Below are positions 53,689-62,418 of a stretch of 64,000 nucleotides of DNA, in pieces. Numbering within the stretch: position 1 is the first letter of the stretch; each line of letters starts with the position of its first letter. The position numbers were made by a program, and so were the translations under genes. Source of the stretch: Pirellulales bacterium (lineage in GTDB: Bacteria > Planctomycetota > Planctomycetia > Pirellulales > Thermoguttaceae); the NCBI GenBank assembly GCA_016931995.1, contig JAFGDS010000151.1, positions 1 through 64,000 on the forward strand. Reading direction: 5' to 3'. The notes below the pieces were generated by a model. The model was not told where the DNA came from. It saw only the letters and a program-made list of their open reading frames with translations, and did not search any database.

Positions 53689-55626
53689 ATGAACTCCCTC
53701 GTCCACGTCCTCCAAACCGATCGGCAGAAGGTGCTCGACGCCTTCGCCCAACGGCTTCGACGCAGCGGCAACGCCGCGGTCGCGGCGGCCGCCCCGCGGG
53801 CGGAGGAGCTGCTCGATGCGTTGTTCGCCCTGGTCGAGCGGGCCGATCCCGCGCCGGCCGCCGCCTGGCTCCGGCAATTCCGCCGCGGCCATTCTCCAAA
53901 GGCCGCCGACGCCTGGTCGGCGTCGTTGGCGGTGCTGGCCGCGCTGGAGCGGGCCGTGCGGCTGGCCGTCGTCCGGCGGGCCAAAGGCAAAAAGGCCATC
54001 CTCGGCCTTTTGGGTCAGCTTGCCCGGGCGACCGACGCGCTGCGCGCCGAAGCGGCCGACGCCTCCGCGGCGCTCGATGCGCGGAGCGATCGCCGCGACG
54101 CGGACCCGTTGGCCCGCGGATTCCAGGCGGTGATCGAAAACAGCCGGGACGTGATCTGTCTCGCGTCGCTGCACGGAAAGCCGTTCTACCTCAATCGGGT
54201 TGGCCGGCGGTTGGTGGGAATGAACGAGGGCGACGAGATCCCCATCACCAGTCTTCATGGGTATCACGACGAGGAAGCCTGGGCCATGCTGCGCGACGTG
54301 GCCGTGCCCGAGGTGAAACGGACGGGCCGCTGGGACGGTCCCGACCGGCTCCGCGTGGCCGGCAGCGGCGAGACGATCGACGTCGACACAACCTTGCTGA
54401 TCGTGCCCGACGAGGACGACAAACCAAGCTGTCTGGCCGTGATCCACCGCAGTCAGGGTCGGGAGACGCGGTACCGCCGCGCTCTGGAAGAGGCCGAGGC
54501 CCGCAAGCACGCCATCCTCGAAACCTCGCTCGATCCGATCCTCACGGTCAACCACGAGGGCGTGATCACCGAGTTCAATCGCGCGGCCGAGCAGGTTTTC
54601 GGGCGCAAGCGCGAGGAGGTCCTCGGCACGAGACCGTCCGAGGTGCTCTTCCCGCCGTCGAAGATCGAAGGCCACCAGAACCGGATCGACCGCTACCTCG
54701 ACGCCGGGGAAGGATCGCTTTTGAGCAAACGGACCGAGGTGGTCGCCGTCCGCGCGAGCGGGCTGCCGTTCGAGGCCGAGCTGACGATGACTCTGAGCCA
54801 GGAGCGCGGCAAGCCCGTGCTCACGTTCTTCGTACGCGACATCAGCCTGCGCAAACGCGCGGAGGAAGAGCAGCGGCGCCACGCCGTCGAGCTCGAGCGC
54901 TCGAACCGGGAGCTCGAACAGTTCGCTTACGTCGCCTCGCACGATCTGCAAGAGCCGCTTCGCAAAATCCGCACGTTTGGCGAACGGCTGCAAACGGCCT
55001 GCGGCGACGCGCTGGATGAGACGGGCCGCACGTGCATCGAACGCATGAAGAACGCCGCCACGCGGATGCAGGCGCTCATCAACGGACTGTTGACCCTGTC
55101 GCGCGTCACCACGGCGGCGGCCGACTTCGAGCCGGTGGACCTGAACAAAACCGTCCGCGAGGTGCTCTCCGATCTCGAGGTGAAGATCGAGCAGAGCCAG
55201 GCCCGGCTCGACGTGGGCAAGCTGCCCACGCTTCAGGCCGACCCGCTGCAAATGCGGCAGCTCCTGCAAAACCTGATCGGCAACGCGCTGAAGTTCCACG
55301 CCCAGGGCGAAACGCCGCGGATCCGCGTGTCCGGCCGCTACGTGGGCCGGCACGACCGCGTGCTGGGCGACGCGCCCGCCAAGGAACAGTGTGAGATCAC
55401 GGTCGAGGACGACGGGATCGGCTTCGACGCGAAATACCTGGACCGGATCTTCGACGTGTTCCAGCGGCTGCACCCGCGCGAGGCACACGAGGGGACGGGC
55501 GTGGGCCTGGCGATCTGCCGCAAGATCGCCGAGCGCCACGGCGGCGCCATCACCGCCCGCAGTCAACCCGGCCAAGGCGCCGCGTTCGTCGTCACCCTCC
55601 CCGTCCGGCAATCCAAGGAAGTGTGA
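53689..55626 (+). CDS. PAS-domain sensor histidine kinase
   Basis: A 645-residue soluble histidine kinase with no membrane segment or signal. The N-terminal 140 residues are helical; two PAS domains follow (about 145-270 and 275-400; second: [20 protein letters not shown]). The dimerisation/phosphoacceptor box [16 protein letters not shown] places the phosphorylated His at residue 418. The ATPase boxes are N ([10 protein letters not shown]), G1 ([10 protein letters not shown]) and G2 ([18 protein letters not shown]). It resembles phytochrome-like bacterial kinases without the chromophore domain. No response regulator gene is adjacent. It is divergent from cysK with 132 bases between starts. 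Confidence 0.9.
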   Translation: MNSLVHVLQTDRQKVLDAFAQRLRRSGNAAVAAAAPRAEELLDALFALVERADPAPAAAWLRQFRRGHSPKAADAWSASLAVLAALERAVRLAVVRRAKGKKAILGLLGQLARATDALRAEAADASAALDARSDRRDADPLARGFQAVIENSRDVICLASLHGKPFYLNRVGRRLVGMNEGDEIPITSLHGYHDEEAWAMLRDVAVPEVKRTGRWDGPDRLRVAGSGETIDVDTTLLIVPDEDDKPSCLAVIHRSQGRETRYRRALEEAEARKHAILETSLDPILTVNHEGVITEFNRAAEQVFGRKREEVLGTRPSEVLFPPSKIEGHQNRIDRYLDAGEGSLLSKRTEVVAVRASGLPFEAELTMTLSQERGKPVLTFFVRDISLRKRAEEEQRRHAVELERSNRELEQFAYVASHDLQEPLRKIRTFGERLQTACGDALDETGRTCIERMKNAATRMQALINGLLTLSRVTTAAADFEPVDLNKTVREVLSDLEVKIEQSQARLDVGKLPTLQADPLQMRQLLQNLIGNALKFHAQGETPRIRVSGRYVGRHDRVLGDAPAKEQCEITVEDDGIGFDAKYLDRIFDVFQRLHPREAHEGTGVGLAICRKIAERHGGAITARSQPGQGAAFVVTLPVRQSKEV

Positions 55627-55646
55627 CGGCGTCGCGCGTGCAATCA

Positions 55647-55716
55647 AGTACTCCTCACGCTCCGCGTGAGGAATCGTGAAGCAACGCCTTTCCCTCACGC
55701 GGAGCGTGAGGAGTAC
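55647..55716. repeat. Inverted pair of CTCCTCACGCTCCGCGTGAG
   Basis: TACTCCTCACGCTCCGCGTG (55648) faces its complement (55693-55716). A copy of the inner part of the repeat at 36539. It sits in the convergent gap between the kinase and the zinc-ribbon gene. Confidence 0.9.
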
Positions 55717-55723
55717 GGGGGCG

Positions 55724-56392
55724 TCAGATCCGCTCGATGTGCAGTCCCCGGCTGAGGCGTTCGGCGTGACGGGCCTCTTGCATCATGCCGGCCACGGCCT
55801 GGACGTTTTCGATGCCCGGGACCGATAGGTCGGGATGCGACCGGTCGGACGACACGATGCGGATCGTGCCCACCCCCACGAGCCGGTCGATGATCGTCTG
55901 CCGGAAGGTGATGTCGTCCATGTCGATCACCTCGATCAGATCGGTCGTGTGGACCAGGATGCCGGATTCGTGGAAAAACCGCAGCGACGTGAGCTTGTAG
56001 CGGACGCCGAGCCACCGCCGCGCGAAGACGACGAGCTGATAACCCCACAGCAGCACGACGGCGGCCAGGGCCGTCCACCGGACGGCGGCGTTGTCCCAGA
56101 ACCAAATGGCCAGCGTCACGAGCAGCGCCGTGGCCACGAGGCTTGCCACCCACGCGCCAGCCATCGCCTTGGCGCTATAGCCGCCTTCCCAAAGGGTCTT
56201 TTCCTCGTCGATGCCCTGGCCCGCCGCGCCGTTGCGGAACCGCTGCGCCGGCGAGGAGAGCCCCGGCGAGGCGGTGTCGCCCGTCGGGGCCGCGCCGGGG
56301 GGACCATCGCCCAACCCGTCGAGCCGCGCGCCGCACTTGTGGCAAAAAACCGAATCGCTCTTCACGTCAGTTCCACATGCAGGACATTCCAT
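55724..56392 (-). CDS. Zinc-ribbon protein with membrane PH-like domain
   Basis: A 222-residue protein. Residues 1-25 form a zinc ribbon ([19 protein letters not shown]). A Gly/Pro/Ala linker and two membrane helices follow ([38 protein letters not shown]), and the rest ([54 protein letters not shown]) is the bacterial PH-like (bPH2/YdbS) domain. Proteins of this type are frequent in planctomycetes and of unknown role. Confidence 0.78.
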   Translation of the reverse strand: MECPACGTDVKSDSVFCHKCGARLDGLGDGPPGAAPTGDTASPGLSSPAQRFRNGAAGQGIDEEKTLWEGGYSAKAMAGAWVASLVATALLVTLAIWFWDNAAVRWTALAAVVLLWGYQLVVFARRWLGVRYKLTSLRFFHESGILVHTTDLIEVIDMDDITFRQTIIDRLVGVGTIRIVSSDRSHPDLSVPGIENVQAVAGMMQEARHAERLSRGLHIERI

Positions 56393-56867
56393 CGATCGAG
56401 GCCCTCGTGGTGGCTGGTTGGGCGGGATCCGCGGCGGGTATTATAGCGACCAGACCGGCGCGACGGCCAGACCGCCGCCGTCCGGAGTGCGCAACCGGGT
56501 CCAGTATGGGATGTTCGTCAAACGACGGGCGACATTGGCCGGATCGGCCACGCATCCGAGGGCTACCGCATGTTCCGATTCGTCCGTTTACCCCGTGGCA
56601 CAGCCGCTCTCGTCACGTTGTGGCACAGCCGCCCTCGGCTGTGCTGGGCAATTCTTACAGCCGAGGGCGGCTGTGCCACGGGGGAACAATACCCCTCTTT
56701 GGGTGTGAAATTGCTGTGGATTCTCACTGACCACAACGTAGGGAGACTCAGGAGCCGTTGCGCCGTACCGGCAGTCATATAACCCCGTGAGGGGTTTGCG
56801 CGACCCACGCGGCGTCTTTCTTCTTAACTCAGCGGGATGAACTGCGTTGGCAGACGTCTTGAAAGCG
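56393..56867. repeat. Gap with three copies of the GTGGCACAGCCGCCCTCGGC repeat
   Basis: The 475-base gap before the second sigma module holds a truncated copy (56595), then GTGGCACAGCCGCCCTCGGC (56620) facing its perfect complement (56655-56679). The remaining sequence, including 56393-56590 and 56690-56866, shows no gene. A promoter for the sigma gene is expected here but was not recognised. Confidence 0.8.
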
Positions 56868-57371
56868 ATGGACGACTCGAGCCCAGGGCGAAACGGAGCG
56901 TGCGACGCCGAGCGGCTCGGCGCGCTGTTCGACCGGCACGCGGCCGCGCTCGCCTTGTTCGCCTCGCAATGGTGCGATTGTCCGGAAGACGTGGTGCAGG
57001 AGGCCCTGGTCGAGTTGGGCCGCCGGGGTGGGGGGCTCGACGATCCGGCGGCGTGGCTTTTTCGCGTGGTCCGCAATCGGGCGATCGACCGCGGCCGGGC
57101 CCTGCGGCGACGCCGGCGGCACGAAACGGCTGCCGGCCAGCAGCGTGCCGGCTGGTCGCCCGCGGTCGAGTCCGACCGGCTCGACGCCGCCGCGGCGCTG
57201 GCCGCGGTGGAGAGGTTGCCCGAGGAGGAGCGCGAGATCGTCGTCGCCCGGATTTGGGGTGGGCTGACGTTCCAACAAATCGCGGCGATGGCGGGCGTGT
57301 CCGACAGCGCGGCCCATCGCCGCTACGAGAAAGCGCTCGCCTCGCTGCGAGAACACTTGAGGTTGCCATGA
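56868..57371 (+). CDS. ECF-type RNA polymerase sigma factor, module copy 2
   Basis: A 167-residue ECF sigma factor paralogous to that at 14027-14542. Region 2: CPEDVVQEALVELGRRGGGL and AAWLFRVVRNRAIDRGRALR. Region 4: LPEEEREIVVARIWGGLTF and QQIAAMAGVSDSAAHRRYEK. Region 3 is absent, as in all ECF factors. It overlaps the next gene by four bases (ATGA). ATG 56868 is preferred over the TTG at 56847; neither has a strong ribosome site. It probably switches on its own operon, inferred from the usual behaviour of ECF factors. Confidence 0.9.
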   Translation: MDDSSPGRNGACDAERLGALFDRHAAALALFASQWCDCPEDVVQEALVELGRRGGGLDDPAAWLFRVVRNRAIDRGRALRRRRRHETAAGQQRAGWSPAVESDRLDAAAALAAVERLPEEEREIVVARIWGGLTFQQIAAMAGVSDSAAHRRYEKALASLREHLRLP

Positions 57372-57844
57372 CGGAATTCAACTTGAACGACGAACTCCGG
57401 GCAGTCGAGACGGCCCTGCGGTCCATCCGGCTCGCTCCGCCGGGATTGGACCGCGACCGGCTGTTGTACGAAGCCGGCCGGGCGTCCGCGCGGCGGTCCC
57501 GAGCAGGGCGGCTGGCGGGCGTCCTGGCCGCGGCGGCGGCGGTTGCCGTGGCGTTTGTCGCGGGCCGAAACGCGGCCGGGCCAACGTCGGTCGAGGTCGT
57601 CGAGCGGATCGTCTTCGTCGCCGACGACAACCAACCCGACCTGGGCTTCGCCGCCGCGCCGTCGGCAAGTCCGCGGCGCGAGTCGCCGGACGAGCGCGGC
57701 CTGGCCACGGTCGGGATGTTGAATCGTTTGATTGCCGAGGGCGGCATCGACGCGCTGCCGCATGCGCCGCTGGTGCTACCGATCGGCCCGCCCCCGGATC
57801 GCGCGCCCACCGTCCGCGGCTGGCGCGGCGACGCGCCGGGGTAG
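57368..57844 (+). CDS. Small single-pass membrane protein, candidate anti-sigma factor, module copy 2
   Basis: A 158-residue protein, paralogous to that at 13491-14060. Residues 1-50 are charged and probably cytoplasmic (LDRDRLLYEAGRASARRSRA), one membrane helix follows (LAGVLAAAAAVAVAFVAG), and the exported tail contains VVERIVFVADD and a late GGIDALPH. No zinc anti-sigma motif and no cysteine is present. Translational coupling to the sigma gene (ATGA overlap) suggests a regulatory partner. The third gene of the module begins 223 bases downstream. Confidence 0.75.
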   Translation: MTEFNLNDELRAVETALRSIRLAPPGLDRDRLLYEAGRASARRSRAGRLAGVLAAAAAVAVAFVAGRNAAGPTSVEVVERIVFVADDNQPDLGFAAAPSASPRRESPDERGLATVGMLNRLIAEGGIDALPHAPLVLPIGPPPDRAPTVRGWRGDAPG

Positions 57845-57867
57845 GGCAGCCGGGAGAGCCGTTTCCC

Positions 57868-58033
57868 GTCATTCTGAGCGCAGCGAAGAATCTCTTCGGA
57901 CGCGTCACGGAGATCCTCCGCTTCGCTCAGGATGACCAAATTGCCGGCCGCCATGGTCGGGCGCCATGGCCACGCTTGCGTGGCCATGCGCGGCCCGAGA
58001 GAACATGCCCACGCAAGCGTGGGCATGGCACCC
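57868..58033. repeat. Two inverted repeats between the second and third module genes
   Basis: CATTCTGAGCGCAGCGAAGA (57870) faces CTCCGCTTCGCTCAGGATGA (57916). Next GCCATGGCCACGCTTGCGTG (57963) faces ATGCCCACGCAAGCGTGGGC (58004). They occupy the only gap inside this module. Confidence 0.85.
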
Positions 58034-58067
58034 AACACGGAACCCCTTCCGAATGGAGGATACTGCC

Positions 58068-59603
58068 ATGCGTTATCTCCTCACACTATGTTCTATCGCG
58101 ATGGTCTTGTTCTGTGTTGCGCCGGCTCGGGGAGACGACGCGGCAAAGCCGCCCTCGGAGGCGTCGCCCCCCGCGCCCACGCGGGTGGACCTCGCGCTCC
58201 ATCCGGCCGAGCCGCCGGCCGCGGCGCTAAAGTATCGCCTGACGCCCGACTACCTGGAACAAACGCCCGGCAACGCGGCGACGTTGTACTTGCGCTTCAC
58301 CATGCGGTTTCACGATCAATGGGCCCGCGCGATGGGCATGACCATGGACAATCCGGAGTCGCAGAATCGTTTTATGCAATTGAGCAACCAGATGGAGGTG
58401 TGGCTGCGTCAACCGCCGTCGGAGTTGCCTTGCGACGAGGTGGAGCAATTCCTGTCCCACTTCGACCGTTCGTTGGACTACGCCCAGGCGGCCTCGCGCC
58501 GCGTCGATTGCGACTGGGGACATCTCCTACGAGAAAGCGGCAACGACGTGCTGAGCGTCGAGATTTACGAATTCGACGCATTGCACGGGTTGGACCGCAT
58601 CATCGCGCTTAAGGCTCGCCTTCGCGTGGCCAAAGGCGATTTCGACGGCGCGTGCTCGTGGCTACGAACGGCATACTGCCACGCGAGACACCGAAGCATG
58701 GCGCCGTTCCCCGTGAACAAGATATTCGGCATGCAGTTGGTTGGTCGCGTGGCCGATCAACTGGAAGCAATGTCGCAACAGCCTGGCGCGCCCAATCTTT
58801 ATTGGACCGTCGCGGCCCTCCCGCGGCCGCCCGTCAACATTGAGGACGAGATTGAACTCGATGCGTCCATGCTCTACATCGAGTATCCTCAATTCCAGGA
58901 GGCTCGCCGCACCGGCCTCACGGCGCGTCAGGCGCAGGACCTTGTCGACCGAGTCATCGCGCGCGTCCGCAAACGGCAAACCTTCATGTCCCATCCGGAG
59001 GCCGAGACGAAGGCGTTCGAGGATTGGACTGACGGGCTCGATCCTGCAGAGTTCGTCAACCGGAACTACGCGGAAGCCAGCAAGGGCTTAGCGGCGGCCG
59101 GGCGCAACGAACAGGAAATCACCACAATGCCGGCGGCGCAGGCCGTGTTGCTGTACACGGCGATGCGGTACGACCAAGCTCGGGACGCCGATCAGAAGTG
59201 GATCTATGTACCGTATTGGCAAGCCGAGAAGCAGGCCGAGACCGAAGAGAAACGCCTGGCCGAAGAGATCAGGAAGTCGGAACCGCTGCGCCTGGTGTGT
59301 GGCTTGCTGCCGAATTCCCGAATCCTCCACTACTACCTTGCCCACACCGAGCGTCGCCTGGCCACGCTTCAAGTAATCGAGGCGATCCGGTTCCACGCGG
59401 CCAAGCACGACGGCAAGCTACCGCCGAGCCTGGAGGCGATCACGGAAGTGCCCGTGCCGATCAATCCGGTGACCGGCCGGGCGTTTCCGTATCAGCTTGA
59501 CGGCGACGTGGCGATCCTCAAGGCCGACGGCGGGCCGGCCAAGCACGCGGCGGACCAACGCGAGTACCACATCCGCATCGCGCCGCGCCGCGGGATTCGT
59601 TGA
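58068..59603 (+). CDS. Exported protein, third gene of sigma module copy 2
   Basis: A 511-residue protein, paralogue of that at 11842-13494. It has a clean signal peptide (MRYLLTLCSIAMVLFCVAPA), then KYRLTPDYLEQTPGNAATLY, VDCDW, APNLYWTVAALPRPPV, VLLYTAMRYDQARD, and a C-terminal HAAKHDGKLPPSLEAI and VPVPINPVTGRAFPY segment like the C-terminal loop of GspG-type pseudopilins. The protein is mostly helical by eye. No enzymatic motif was found. AATGGAGG lies before the ATG. It is expected to act in the periplasm or envelope; the activity is unknown. Conserved neighbourhood with sigma and candidate anti-sigma genes makes it a probable signal sensor or output. Confidence 0.75.
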   Translation: MRYLLTLCSIAMVLFCVAPARGDDAAKPPSEASPPAPTRVDLALHPAEPPAAALKYRLTPDYLEQTPGNAATLYLRFTMRFHDQWARAMGMTMDNPESQNRFMQLSNQMEVWLRQPPSELPCDEVEQFLSHFDRSLDYAQAASRRVDCDWGHLLRESGNDVLSVEIYEFDALHGLDRIIALKARLRVAKGDFDGACSWLRTAYCHARHRSMAPFPVNKIFGMQLVGRVADQLEAMSQQPGAPNLYWTVAALPRPPVNIEDEIELDASMLYIEYPQFQEARRTGLTARQAQDLVDRVIARVRKRQTFMSHPEAETKAFEDWTDGLDPAEFVNRNYAEASKGLAAAGRNEQEITTMPAAQAVLLYTAMRYDQARDADQKWIYVPYWQAEKQAETEEKRLAEEIRKSEPLRLVCGLLPNSRILHYYLAHTERRLATLQVIEAIRFHAAKHDGKLPPSLEAITEVPVPINPVTGRAFPYQLDGDVAILKADGGPAKHAADQREYHIRIAPRRGIR

Positions 59604-59739
59604 CCACTGCGCATGCAAGGGGTCGTCTCCCGGCCGTGGCGCGAGGACGTCGGGGTCGGCGCGGGCGGGAAGATGGGCCCCACGCTGGCGGTCATGGCGC
59701 AGCGCGCGACGGAGGCGGCCGGCGCTTCGCCGGCGGCGG

Positions 59740-62154
59740 CTACCGGTCGGGACCCTTCACTCGTGCCAGCCTCGCTCTTAGCTCATTCCGCACGTCCGGT
59801 GGCGCGTCCGGCGCGGCCAGGGCCTTGCGATACACAATGGCCGCCGCTTCCATGTTGCCCTTGCGCTCCAGGATCTCGCCGAGAAGGAGATACGCCTTCC
59901 ATGCCGCCGGCCGCCGGTCGAGCAGCCGGCGAAGGACCGCGACGGCCTCGTCCAACTCGCCCTTTTCGCAAAGGTAAAAGACGAGCACGTGCGCGTATCG
60001 GGCGTTGTCGGGCTCCAACTCGTGCGCCCAGCGGGACCACGCCATGGCTTCATCGATCCGGGCCTTGCCGCAGATCGCGCTAAGATTAACCGCGGCCGCG
60101 GCCATCTTCGGATCGGATTTGAGCGCCGCCCGCAGGGCCGCCTCCGCCTCGCCCATCCGGTGCTCCTCGGCCAGCAACAGGCCGAGATTGAACAGCGCCG
60201 CGGCGCTGGCCGGCTCGACCTTCAGGGCCTCGCGAAGGCACGACTCGGCCTGGTCGTTTTGCCGTAGATTGCTATGGGCAAGCGAGGCGTTGACCCACGC
60301 GCCGATCGCCCGGGGCTCCAGCCGCGTCGCCGTCTGAAAACACTCGACCGCCCTTTGGAATTCGCCCCGTTCCATGAAGAACGTGCCTAGGTTCGCGTAG
60401 CCGGCCCAGTCGTCCGGGCGGGCCTGCATGGCGGTCTTGAACTCCTCGATCGCCCGCCCAAGCGACGCGCGAAGCTCGACGTCGCGGATGGACTCGTGCG
60501 GAATCGGCGCCAACGCCGCCGCGGCGCGGATCCGCACGAGCCGGCGGGGGTCGCGCGTAGCCTCCAGCAACGCCGGGACGGCGCGCTCGTCGAGACGCTC
60601 CGCCAGGGCGGCCGCCGCGCTGGCGCGAACCAGCGGCGACGCGTCGGCCAGCACCGCCACCAGCGCGGGCGGTATCGACTCGTCCTGGCAGCCCCCCAGC
60701 GACCGCACGAGCGAGGTCCGATATACCGCGTCTTCCTCTTTGTCCACGATCCTCTCGAGCATCGCCGGAAGGCGCGTCCAGTCGCTTTTGCGCGCGGCGT
60801 CCAGCAGCGACGCCCGTTGGACAACCGGGGCCTGATAATCCCGCGGATACCATTGGCGAACCCACGAGTCCGCCCACCGCGCGTCCTTGTCGGCGTGGCA
60901 CACGTTGCAGGCGTTGGGTGATTCGAAGGCGATCGTCGTCGCCGGCGTGGGCGGCCGCATCGAGTGGTCCGAACGGTTCATCGCCGCGAAGCGCGTCATG
61001 GGCATGTGGCACCCGATGCAGCCGTTGCCTTCGCTTCCGGGCTCGTGGTGGCCGTGGGCCGCCGGATCGTCCACGTGCTTCTGATGGCACGGCGCGCAGG
61101 ACTTGTTCGCTTCGGCGCCTTCAAAACGCTGTCTGCCGCTGGGCGTGTGGCAATGGTTGCAGTCGAGCTTTCCCGACTTCGCGCACGGGCTCATCATCCA
61201 CGTCGTGTGCGTGTAATTCTCGCCCAGATCCCGGCCGTCAGGATAAAAGTCGATATGATCCAGCACGATCAGGTCGAAGTGGTCGAAGAACTCGTCGCCG
61301 GGGCGAAACGCCAGCGACAGGGGCACCAGCTTCGCGTGGCACGTCGCGCACGTGTCGTTGATTTGCCGGGGCGAAAAGGCCTTGGTGCGGATGATCTTGA
61401 CGTCGCCCACGGCCTTCGGATCGGCGGCGTTCTCCATGACGCGGACGTGCTCGCCCGCGGGCCCGTGGCACGATTCGCAATGGATTCCCGGCTCGCCCCA
61501 CGTGGTATTGTACGCGTCGGTGGTCAGATCGTAATTCGTACGGAGCTGACTGACGTGGCAATTGAAGCACGTGGTGTTGAACGTGAACATCCGATCGGTC
61601 CACGGCAGCGCTTCGTCGGTCCGATCGGGAAAGTGCCGCACGCCGCTGGCCGCCGTATCGTACCACGTCCTTTTGTGGACGTCGTACGCCAGCGGAAGAA
61701 CCTGCAGACGCCCTCGCGCCAAAGGCGTAAGAAAGTAGTAGATGTTCTTTCCGCCCATGGCGTGCGCGATGGGGTAGGTCTTTTCGCCATCGGGACCGCG
61801 CTGGCGGACCCGCCCTCCTCGCTCGTCGATCTCGGCGGCGTAGCGCAGCGGGCCAATCGCGATCTCCTCGGACGAGCCGAGGCGATTCTCGCGGGCGAAC
61901 GCGGCCGTGTACGGCTGCATGGCCAGCCCGTGCCGCGACGTTGCCCAGAGCTTGTAGAAGTCCTCGTGGCAATCGCGGCAGGTTTTGGAATGGGCAAGCG
62001 GGCGGGGCTGCGCGGCCTCGCCGGCGCTTTGAACCGATTCGCGACGGATCGAGTCCGCGCCCGGCTCCCCGTCGTCGCGCGCCGCCCGTTGGCAGCCCGC
62101 CACGACGACCAGCAACGCCACCACGGCGACCTCGGCAACCGTCTCGAATCGCAT
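59740..62154 (-). CDS. Octaheme cytochrome c lipoprotein with HEAT and TPR repeats
   Basis: An 804-residue electron-transfer protein. Lipoprotein signal: VVALLVVVAGC. The first 420 residues hold eight heme-binding motifs C-x2-C-H (CRDCH, CFNCH, CESCH, CATCH, CNHCH, CAPCH, CIGCH, CNVCH), in the cytochrome c554/multiheme style. Residues of about 470-570 are HEAT-like helices (ALAERLDERAVPALLEATRD). The last 230 residues are TPR-like (WAGYANLGTFFMERGEFQRA and following). It is anchored to the outer side of the inner membrane or to the outer membrane. Its redox partners are not in the window. ATG 62154 with GAGGAG upstream is preferred to 62178. Confidence 0.88.
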   Translation of the reverse strand: MRFETVAEVAVVALLVVVAGCQRAARDDGEPGADSIRRESVQSAGEAAQPRPLAHSKTCRDCHEDFYKLWATSRHGLAMQPYTAAFARENRLGSSEEIAIGPLRYAAEIDERGGRVRQRGPDGEKTYPIAHAMGGKNIYYFLTPLARGRLQVLPLAYDVHKRTWYDTAASGVRHFPDRTDEALPWTDRMFTFNTTCFNCHVSQLRTNYDLTTDAYNTTWGEPGIHCESCHGPAGEHVRVMENAADPKAVGDVKIIRTKAFSPRQINDTCATCHAKLVPLSLAFRPGDEFFDHFDLIVLDHIDFYPDGRDLGENYTHTTWMMSPCAKSGKLDCNHCHTPSGRQRFEGAEANKSCAPCHQKHVDDPAAHGHHEPGSEGNGCIGCHMPMTRFAAMNRSDHSMRPPTPATTIAFESPNACNVCHADKDARWADSWVRQWYPRDYQAPVVQRASLLDAARKSDWTRLPAMLERIVDKEEDAVYRTSLVRSLGGCQDESIPPALVAVLADASPLVRASAAAALAERLDERAVPALLEATRDPRRLVRIRAAAALAPIPHESIRDVELRASLGRAIEEFKTAMQARPDDWAGYANLGTFFMERGEFQRAVECFQTATRLEPRAIGAWVNASLAHSNLRQNDQAESCLREALKVEPASAAALFNLGLLLAEEHRMGEAEAALRAALKSDPKMAAAAVNLSAICGKARIDEAMAWSRWAHELEPDNARYAHVLVFYLCEKGELDEAVAVLRRLLDRRPAAWKAYLLLGEILERKGNMEAAAIVYRKALAAPDAPPDVRNELRARLARVKGPDR

Positions 62155-62418
62155 GAGTCTCCTCGCAAGCCCCGACACCCACTAGTGTGACGGCCCGGCG
62201 GCCCCGTGACAAGTGGTTTCCGGCGCAACGTCCGGCGGGCACGAACGCCTGGACGAGCCGTCGGCCGCGGGCGCGGCAGCCGGCGCGTCTGCAAGAGTCG
62301 CCGGCCGGCGCCGGGTCCCGGGCACAAAAAAACGCCCTCCACGCGGCCTGGGCCACGTACCGGGCGTTGCGCGTCCCGCAGTCGCGCACGGGACGACGGA
62401 AGACGAAACGAGCCGGGG

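Noticed and set aside
53557-55698. A 1033-codon minus-strand frame extending cysK far upstream
   Set aside because: The part beyond 53556 is antisense to the histidine kinase; cysK has a clear ATG with a strong ribosome site at 53556, and the upstream translation has no recognisable domain.
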